A stretch of DNA of 64,000 nt from Myxococcales bacterium. GTDB taxonomy: Bacteria; Myxococcota_A; Polyangia; Fen-1088. The position numbers and the translations under genes were made by a program. The number at the start of each line of letters is the position of its first letter. The first letter of the stretch is position 1. Location of the stretch: contig JAGTJU010000003.1 in the NCBI GenBank assembly GCA_022184915.1, positions 1 to 64,000 of the forward strand, given 5' to 3'. The notes under the pieces are model-generated. The model was not told the DNA's origin. It did not search any database and was given only the letters and a program-made list of their open reading frames with translations. Shown here piece after piece: positions 58,388 through 64,000 of this stretch.

Positions 58388-59959
58388 ATGCTCGCCCGCA
58401 TCGCCCGCCTCATCGCTCTTTTCGCCACCCTGGCGCTCATCGCCTCTGCCGTGGCGATTCCCAGCGAACGCACCGTGTTGTCGGTGCTGGCGGCCGAGGT
58501 GGCCGTGTTCGGCTTCGTGGTGCATCTCTTCGGGTTCGACCTCGAGCGCACCGTGGCCCTCAGATACTTGAGACGCCGCACCGCTTCGAAGGGCGCGCGG
58601 ATGGCCCTCGTCGTCTCGGCCGGCTTGCTGCTGGTGGGCCTTGTCACGTTTTTGGGCGGCCACGGCCGGGGCCGGGCCCTCGAGACCCTCGGCGCCTTCC
58701 TGCTCTTCGGAGCCTCCGTGGCGTTCGCCCTTACCTTGCTGCTGAACCTGTTTTCCATCTTCACGGCGGTGTCCACGTTGGGGGTCGCCCTGGGGGTGGC
58801 ATCACTCGTGGTGGTGCTGTCCGTGACGAGTGGCTTCGAGCGCGAGTTCCAGAAGAAAGTTTTGGCCGTGAACGGCCACTTGATCGTCACGAGCTATGGA
58901 AAGCCCGGCGAAGCCGAGACCGCACGAGAGGCCGCCGAGATCGAAGCCAAGCTCGCCGGGCTTCCCGGCCTCGTTCGCATGGAGCGCTTTTCGCTTTCGG
59001 CGGGCGAGGTGATGATCGGCAAAGCCGGCGCGAATCTCAAAGGCGTGGACATGTCTCGCGGCGGCACCGATCTCGCTCCCACCGTCGAAGCAGGGAGCTT
59101 TGCAGCCCTGGGGCAAAACGCCCAGTGTCAACCCAAGCCTCTGTTTCCCGGGGACGTGCCAGGCCCCCCGGAAGACGCCGGCCGCATGTTGCTGGGCGTG
59201 GAGCTGGCGCAAAAGCTCCGGGCGAAGGTCGGCGATTGCGTTGCGGTGCTGGTGCCGTTCTCTGCCAAAAACGACGATTCCGTCCCGTCCTACCCGTTCA
59301 AGGTCGTGGGTATCTTCCATCTGGGCTTCAACGAGTACGACTCGCGGCTGGCCTACGTGAACCTCGAGGACGCCCAGCGGCTGGCAGGCGCACGGCAGTC
59401 CATCTTTGGCATGGAGCTTCGCTTCGCAGATCCCTTCGCGGCGCTTGCGCTGGTGCCCGAAGTGGAGCAGCGCCTTGGCCCCGCCTTCCGCGTGATGGAC
59501 TGGCGCACGCTGAACGGCAATCTGTTCACGGCGCTCACGATGCAGAAGGTGGTGATCTCGATCGTCCTGCTCATCATCATCGTGGTGGCGGCGTTCAACA
59601 TCCTGGCTTCTCTCTTTCTGATCGTGCGCACGAAGGAGCGAGAGATCGCCATCCTGGGATCCATGGGCGCCCGGGCCCGCCCCATCTTGGGGATCTTCTT
59701 GGCGGCGGGGGCCGTGGTGGGCATCGCCGGAGGCGGCTTGGGGCTGACCCTCGGGCTCTCACTCTGCAGCATCGTGCAGCGCTACGGCTACGCACTGGAT
59801 CCCAAGGTTTATCTCATCGAGCGTCTGCCCGTTCAGATCTCCCCCGTGGAGGTTCTTTTGGTGCCCGCGCTGGCTCTGGCGATCTGCCTGCTTGCCACCC
59901 TTTATCCGGCGATCAAGGCCAGCCACCTGCGCGCGGTGGACGGCTTGCGACAGGACTGA
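58388..59959 (+). CDS. LolC/LolE-like lipoprotein-releasing permease with extra N-terminal membrane segments
   Basis: A 523-residue ABC permease of the FtsX/LolCE type. The canonical parts are present: ALRYLRRR near 60, STLGVALGVASLVVVLSV and GFEREFQKKVLAVNGHLIV, a periplasmic domain, then three C-terminal helices with FNILASLFLIVRTKEREIAI. Compared with LolC/E (about 410 residues) it has about 60 extra residues with two helices at the N terminus and two more helices inserted after ALRYLRRR. LolD ATPase and a second permease are not adjacent. It is expected to extract lipoproteins from the inner membrane. The ATG at 58388 begins the first hydrophobic segment. Confidence 0.82.
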   Translation: MLARIARLIALFATLALIASAVAIPSERTVLSVLAAEVAVFGFVVHLFGFDLERTVALRYLRRRTASKGARMALVVSAGLLLVGLVTFLGGHGRGRALETLGAFLLFGASVAFALTLLLNLFSIFTAVSTLGVALGVASLVVVLSVTSGFEREFQKKVLAVNGHLIVTSYGKPGEAETAREAAEIEAKLAGLPGLVRMERFSLSAGEVMIGKAGANLKGVDMSRGGTDLAPTVEAGSFAALGQNAQCQPKPLFPGDVPGPPEDAGRMLLGVELAQKLRAKVGDCVAVLVPFSAKNDDSVPSYPFKVVGIFHLGFNEYDSRLAYVNLEDAQRLAGARQSIFGMELRFADPFAALALVPEVEQRLGPAFRVMDWRTLNGNLFTALTMQKVVISIVLLIIIVVAAFNILASLFLIVRTKEREIAILGSMGARARPILGIFLAAGAVVGIAGGGLGLTLGLSLCSIVQRYGYALDPKVYLIERLPVQISPVEVLLVPALALAICLLATLYPAIKASHLRAVDGLRQD

Positions 59960-59974
59960 ACCCCAGGTGAAAGC

Positions 59975-61864
59975 ATGATCCGCGGTGGACGCGCGCTGAA
60001 GACGTGCGGCTTTGCTTCGACTCTCCTCGCGCTCGTGGCGTGCGGCTACATGTCACAGGGCTTCCGGGCGCCCGTAGATCGGGGGGCCAAGCCAAGTCCC
60101 AACGACCCCTTGGGGGATCACACCCGCCGCATCGTGTACGTGGACCAGGGCTGGGACGAAACCGACAGCCTTTGGTTCTACAACACCACCCAGGGCTCGA
60201 ACCTCTTGCCCTACGAGCTGTTTTTGCATCTCGAGCAAGCGTCCTCGACCCAAGCGTTTCGCGACGACGCCAACATGCTTCGGTACCGGTACCTGCTCTC
60301 CAAGCCCACGTGGGACAATCCGGACGCTCTGCCGGTGGGCTTCGTCAAGGACACGTACCGCGGCCGCGCTTACGTGGGCTTGACCTGCGCCGCCTGCCAC
60401 ACAGGGCAGCTCGACTATGGCGAAGTGGGCATTCGGATCGATGGCGGCCCTGCGCTGGCCGATCTACAAGGGTTTCTGGAAGGCCTCGAAGCGTCGCTCG
60501 CCGCCACCTTGCGGGACGAAGCAAAATTCCGGAGGCTGGCCGCCGCGGTACAGGGAACCGCTCCCGCAGCGACGTACGAGCAACGTGCAAAGCTGCGCAC
60601 GGAACTCGCAACGTGGCACGCGCGGCTGTCCGGAGAGAACCGCCAGAACCACGGCGGCGTGCCTCGCTACGGCTACGGCCGGGTGGACGCCTTCGGCCGC
60701 ATCTTCAACCGTGTCTTCACGCGCCTGACACCCGACGATCCCCACAACACGAACCCCAGCAACGCACCCGTCTCGTATCCTTTTCTCTGGGACACGCCGC
60801 TACACGATTACGTGCAGTGGAACGGGCTCATCAGCAACGAGAAGAACCAAGTGGCCGCGCGCAACGTGGGCGAGGCGCTGGGCTCCTTCGCCAGCTTCGA
60901 CCTCGATACGGGCGCGTCCTCGGTGGTGCTCCCGAACCTGAACCGCATGGAGCGGCAGCTCCGCGAAAAGCTCTGGTCACCGCTTTGGCCCGCCGTGCTT
61001 CCCGCCATCGATCCGAAGCGGGCGGCGCAGGGGCGCAAAGTGTTCGAGCGGTACCGATGCGGGACCTGCCACGAACCGATCGGCGATCGCGAAAGTACGA
61101 AGCGACGGGTCGTCGCCCAGCTCATCAGCTTGCCCCGCGTGGGCACCGATCCCACGATGGCGCGCAACGCAGCCACCCTCGAGGGGCTCGCGGGCTTGAT
61201 CGAGGGCGAGCCCTACGCGAACAGCCCCGGGCGCCATGGGCGCACCACCCCCGCGCACAAGGCCTTGGGCTCAGCCATCAAGCGCGTGATCACGCGGCCC
61301 GATCCCGACCGCTGGTTCCTGCGGCGCTGGTGGGACCTGGGCTACGAGCTGGCCACGGGCCTCTTGGACACGACCATCAAAAACCCCTCGAGGCACGTCG
61401 ATCACGTGCCCGTGGGCAACCGCGACGTGGTCGACGATCTGCTGGTCTACAAGGCGCGCCCCCTCAATGGGATTTGGGCCACGGCGCCCTACCTGCACAA
61501 CGGCTCCGTGCCGAATCTCTACGAGCTGTTTTTGCCCAGCTGCGCCGAAGGCCCGCCTGCGGACCCCGGCACGCCCTGCCGATCACGATCGTTTACCGTG
61601 GGTAGCCGACGCTTCGACCCGGTCAAGGTCGGCTTCGAGACGCCCTCGGCCACCAAACGACCCGCACTCTTCGTCTTCGACGCGACCCTACCCGGCAACA
61701 GCAACGCGGGCCACGAGTACGCCGCCGGTGTCACCCCCGTAATGGAACTCGACCCCGAGGGACGGCCGGCGCGGGGTCCCGACGGTGCGCCCCGGCTCGC
61801 GTGGCTGCCCCCGATTTCGGAGGACGACCGCTGGGCGCTGGTCGAGTACTTGAAGACGCTTTGA
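59975..61864 (+). CDS. Di-haem cytochrome c lipoprotein of the RoxA-like group
   Basis: A 629-residue lipoprotein (lipobox ALVAC, Cys about 23) with two haem c sites: TCAACHTG (about 137) and RCGTCHEP (about 360). The region WFYNTTQGSNLLPYELFLHLE before the first haem resembles the RoxA/RoxB rubber-oxygenase-like di-haem family, related to MauG and di-haem peroxidases. It should be a secreted oxidase/oxygenase or peroxidase; the substrate is not evident. It starts 15 bases after the LolC/E-like gene, preceded by AGGTGAAAG, so cotranscription is possible. It converges with the CcmE gene, a cytochrome c maturation factor. Confidence 0.8.
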   Translation: MIRGGRALKTCGFASTLLALVACGYMSQGFRAPVDRGAKPSPNDPLGDHTRRIVYVDQGWDETDSLWFYNTTQGSNLLPYELFLHLEQASSTQAFRDDANMLRYRYLLSKPTWDNPDALPVGFVKDTYRGRAYVGLTCAACHTGQLDYGEVGIRIDGGPALADLQGFLEGLEASLAATLRDEAKFRRLAAAVQGTAPAATYEQRAKLRTELATWHARLSGENRQNHGGVPRYGYGRVDAFGRIFNRVFTRLTPDDPHNTNPSNAPVSYPFLWDTPLHDYVQWNGLISNEKNQVAARNVGEALGSFASFDLDTGASSVVLPNLNRMERQLREKLWSPLWPAVLPAIDPKRAAQGRKVFERYRCGTCHEPIGDRESTKRRVVAQLISLPRVGTDPTMARNAATLEGLAGLIEGEPYANSPGRHGRTTPAHKALGSAIKRVITRPDPDRWFLRRWWDLGYELATGLLDTTIKNPSRHVDHVPVGNRDVVDDLLVYKARPLNGIWATAPYLHNGSVPNLYELFLPSCAEGPPADPGTPCRSRSFTVGSRRFDPVKVGFETPSATKRPALFVFDATLPGNSNAGHEYAAGVTPVMELDPEGRPARGPDGAPRLAWLPPISEDDRWALVEYLKTL

Positions 61865-61871
61865 GGGACGC

Positions 61872-62927
61872 CTACGAGCCGGTGTTGGGCGTGGGCGCGT
61901 TGCCGATCAAGTTCGAGCCCTCTTTCGCTTCGTAGCGCGAGGGGCACTTGGCCTGGATGGATTCACCTTTGAGCTGCTCGCTGCCTTCGAGCATGCCCGT
62001 CACCACCACTTCGGAGTCTGACTTGAAGGTGTCCGGCACGATCCCGCGGTAGTAGACGGCCAGTTTTTGCGGGGCGCGGGGCGAGCGGCTTTCCACGATG
62101 AAGCGGTAGTCGAGGGTGCCGGGCTTTTTCTCGATGCTGGCCGGCACCACGTAGCCATGCACCTGCAGCTTTTTGCCTTGCCAGGCAGCGGGGGAGGTCA
62201 TCACCTCGTCCACGTGCTTGTAGTAGGCCGTTTCTTCCTTCGTCGAAGTCAACAAAAGCCCGGACACCAGGCCCACGATGACCACCACCGTGGCCACGAT
62301 CTTGACCGCAGCCGACTTGGACACGGGGGCAGGTGCGGTGTTGCTCATGCCGGCAATCGTAGCAGCCCGGGGAAAGCCGAGCCAAACCGATCGTCGGGGC
62401 GCGGCGCGCGCCTGGCGCAGGACGCCATCCGGGGGGCCGCCTGCCAGCCGCGCCAGAAGCTGCCTGACGGCGGCTTCCAGGGCGGGCAACACCGTGGTGG
62501 CGGGCTGGTCGTAGACGTCGTCAAACGCCCAGTACAAAATCCGGTCGGTCCACTGCGGAAAGCGCGCTGCCACCATGGGCCGGTGCTCGTCCTCCTTGAC
62601 CGCGATCACCAGGGTGGCCGACGCGAGCGCTTCCTGCGTCACATCACAGGGCAGGCGGTTTGGGTCGTACGCGATGCCGCGGACGCTCAGCGCCTCGCGC
62701 GTGTGGGGGGACAGGGCGCCGGGGTTGCGCTCCCAGCAGCGCTCCGCGAGCCCGGCGGATGACGCCTGGTGCGGCAAGCCGAGCTGACGGGCGTGGTGAT
62801 TGAACACCAGCTCGGCGAAACGACTCCGGTAGTAGTTTCCGGTGCAGAGGAAAAGCACGTGAGCGGCAGCGGAAGGCATGATGGTGGCAGTGCGGTCGTT
62901 TGTACCACCGTCGCGGGCAGGGGACAT
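61872..62927 (-). CDS. ccmE: Low-molecular-weight phosphatase fused in frame to Cys-type CcmE
   Basis: One uninterrupted 351-residue frame. Residues 20-165 are a low-molecular-weight protein-tyrosine-phosphatase/arsenate-reductase fold with the C-x5-R loop FLCTGNYYRS (Cys28, Arg34). After a ~30-residue basic linker follow MSNTAP (residue 194), a membrane helix (about 206-228) and a CcmE haem-chaperone domain (about 230-351). The haem-binding motif is CPSRY, the CxxxY type instead of HxxxY. The start at 62927 overlaps the stop of the RluA gene (TGATG). Topology is compatible: cytoplasmic phosphatase, periplasmic CcmE. An internal ATG at 62348 could instead give free CcmE, but it has a poor ribosome-binding site. 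Other ccm genes are not in the window. Confidence 0.82.
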   Translation of the reverse strand: MSPARDGGTNDRTATIMPSAAAHVLFLCTGNYYRSRFAELVFNHHARQLGLPHQASSAGLAERCWERNPGALSPHTREALSVRGIAYDPNRLPCDVTQEALASATLVIAVKEDEHRPMVAARFPQWTDRILYWAFDDVYDQPATTVLPALEAAVRQLLARLAGGPPDGVLRQARAAPRRSVWLGFPRAATIAGMSNTAPAPVSKSAAVKIVATVVVIVGLVSGLLLTSTKEETAYYKHVDEVMTSPAAWQGKKLQVHGYVVPASIEKKPGTLDYRFIVESRSPRAPQKLAVYYRGIVPDTFKSDSEVVVTGMLEGSEQLKGESIQAKCPSRYEAKEGSNLIGNAPTPNTGS

Positions 62928-64000
62928 CAGAACGGCACCTCCGTCGTGACGTGCAGAGGCAGTCCAGAGGCGGGATGTGTGAACGCAAGCCCCGCCGCAT
63001 GCAACATCAAGCGGCCCCCTCCCCGCCCATAGAGGCGGTCGCCCACCAGAGGCGCAGCCAGGCCCAGCGGGTGCGCCGCATGCACCCGAAGCTGGTGCGT
63101 GCGCCCGGTCAAGGGTTGCATGGCCAGGCGCGTATGCGGCCCCTCGTGTCCCAGCACCTTCCAGCGGGTGGACGCTGGCTTTCCCCTTTCCGGATCGTGC
63201 AGCTGGCGGGGCCGGTCATCCACGTCGAGACGCAGGGGCAAGTCGATGCACCCTGCCCCCTGCAAGCGCCCCTCGGCCAGGGCGACGTAGTCCTTTTTCA
63301 CCAACCGATCCCGAAACTGCTTCTGGAGGTTCACGTACGCCGCTTTCGTTTTGGCGGCCACCAGCAGCCCCGAGGTGTCCTGGTCGAGACGGTGAACGAG
63401 GAAAAGGGGCTGCCCTGCCCGGGCGTGCGCCTCGAGCCGACGAAGCACGCTGTCCTGGTTTTCGGCGCCCCGGCCAGGCACGGACAGCAGGCCCGCGGGC
63501 TTGTTCACGACGCAGAGCCACTCGTCCTCGAACACGATGGGCAGCGGTGGCGGCACCGCAGGCGTGGCGCTGTGAGCGGCCGCCACCGGGAGCCCCTGCA
63601 ACAGGAAACCGAGCACGGGTCCACACTTGCCGCGGCACGCGGGGTAGAACACACCGTGTGTTCGGGTTTCGGACCGCGGGGAGGCCCCCCACCAGAACTC
63701 GGCCAGCGCGAGCGGGCGTAGACCCTCCGCCAGCGCGAACGCCAAAAGCTTGGGTGCGGCGCAGTCTGCTGCCCCCGCAGGCGGCGCCGCGGGGGCGAAG
63801 GCCGCACGGAGCGGCAGAGACATGCCGTGTGCATTCGTCAGAACGTAGGTGTCGTGAAGCGCGCGCATGAGGCGTCTGCATACGAGTCGCTTGAGCCGAC
63901 CGTGCGCCCTCAGCCGCCGGGCCAGCGGCGCAAAGCGGGCCTCGAGAGCTGCCGTCGCAGCCGCCTGCACGGCCTCGAAGCGCCGCCGCCGCGCTTTGTC
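62927..64000 (-). CDS. RluA-family pseudouridine synthase, 5' end outside the window
   Basis: At least 357 residues are visible; the frame is open through base 64000, so the start lies beyond the window. The N-terminal part is basic and helical, followed by a Cys-containing module (ADCAAPKLLAFA, EFWWGASP, FYPACRGKCGPVLGFLL) known from long RluA-like proteins of about 550 residues. The catalytic domain has Asp in VHRLDQDTSGLLVAA and GRTHQLRVHAAH. It modifies uridines in RNA. Its TGA overlaps the start of the phosphatase-CcmE gene (TGATG), suggesting coupled translation. Confidence 0.9.
   Translation of the reverse strand, partial: DKARRRRFEAVQAAATAALEARFAPLARRLRAHGRLKRLVCRRLMRALHDTYVLTNAHGMSLPLRAAFAPAAPPAGAADCAAPKLLAFALAEGLRPLALAEFWWGASPRSETRTHGVFYPACRGKCGPVLGFLLQGLPVAAAHSATPAVPPPLPIVFEDEWLCVVNKPAGLLSVPGRGAENQDSVLRRLEAHARAGQPLFLVHRLDQDTSGLLVAAKTKAAYVNLQKQFRDRLVKKDYVALAEGRLQGAGCIDLPLRLDVDDRPRQLHDPERGKPASTRWKVLGHEGPHTRLAMQPLTGRTHQLRVHAAHPLGLAAPLVGDRLYGRGGGRLMLHAAGLAFTHPASGLPLHVTTEVPF

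Noticed and set aside
1-64000. Search for tRNA, rRNA, intact insertion sequences and prophage or plasmid genes.
   Set aside because: Nothing found apart from the group II intron fragment; base composition looks uniform and gene content is chromosomal.

Overview
The window is GC-rich DNA, almost fully coding, in tight gene clusters with many ATGA/TGATG overlaps. Its protein families point to a Gram-negative delta-proteobacterial (Myxococcota-like) genome: long Cys-rich outer-membrane lipoproteins, TPR-PEGA proteins, DUF4215/fibro-slime proteins, a metzincin lipoprotein, a receiver-PP2C phosphatase with a STAS partner, and a Cys-type CcmE. The phylum is an inference from gene content. No rRNA, tRNA or CRISPR array was seen.

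Layout. 1-4.8 kb (+): a TonB2-type energy cluster (DUF3450, TtpC-like channel, ExbB, ExbD, TonB, TPR). 4.9-5.4 kb (-): the 5' part of a class IIC group II intron, directly behind an intrinsic terminator. 5.5-19.5 kb (-): an outer-membrane block made of a beta-helix lipoprotein, a TonB-dependent receptor, a giant Cys-rich lipoprotein with a TPR-PEGA protein, a PQQ-type dehydrogenase fused to a di-haem domain, and a PhoB-like response regulator. Four transcription units here are preceded, 87-107 bp before their start codons, by Pho-box-like arrays of 7-mers with an 11-bp period. I read the block as a regulon of that response regulator, including itself. 19.5-21.2 kb (-): cpoB and a Cys-rich Pal. 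21.5-26.9 kb: DedA, a barrel-like protein, a DUF4159/VWA membrane pair and a lipoprotein cyclophilin.

26.9-30.4 kb (-): KtrB with a long membrane extension, KtrA and a HAMP protein without an output domain. 30.6-34.3 kb (+): thiol peroxidase, PBP1A and a CBS-pair protein. 34.3-38.6 kb (-): STAS protein, receiver-PP2C phosphatase, metzincin lipoprotein and a ClpX-like unfoldase. 38.7 kb (+): metK. 40-46.7 kb (-): an unknown gene, then a five-gene cluster (unknown, MerR-TPR regulator, Cys-rich lipoprotein, FGE-like protein, DacB-type carboxypeptidase). 46.8-53 kb (+): 2OG-Fe(II) oxygenase, a 1324-residue DUF4215/fibro-slime lipoprotein and an FAD oxidoreductase.

53-64 kb: an RluA-type synthase, a frameshifted MltD-like transglycosylase, TatA, a minimal PhaR-like regulator, an outer-membrane protein, an extended LolC/E-like permease, a RoxA-like di-haem lipoprotein, an unusual in-frame fusion of a low-molecular-weight phosphatase with Cys-type CcmE, and a second RluA-type synthase cut by the window edge. 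Envelope functions dominate: TonB-driven uptake, lipoproteins, peptidoglycan synthesis and turnover, cytochrome c biogenesis and secretion.
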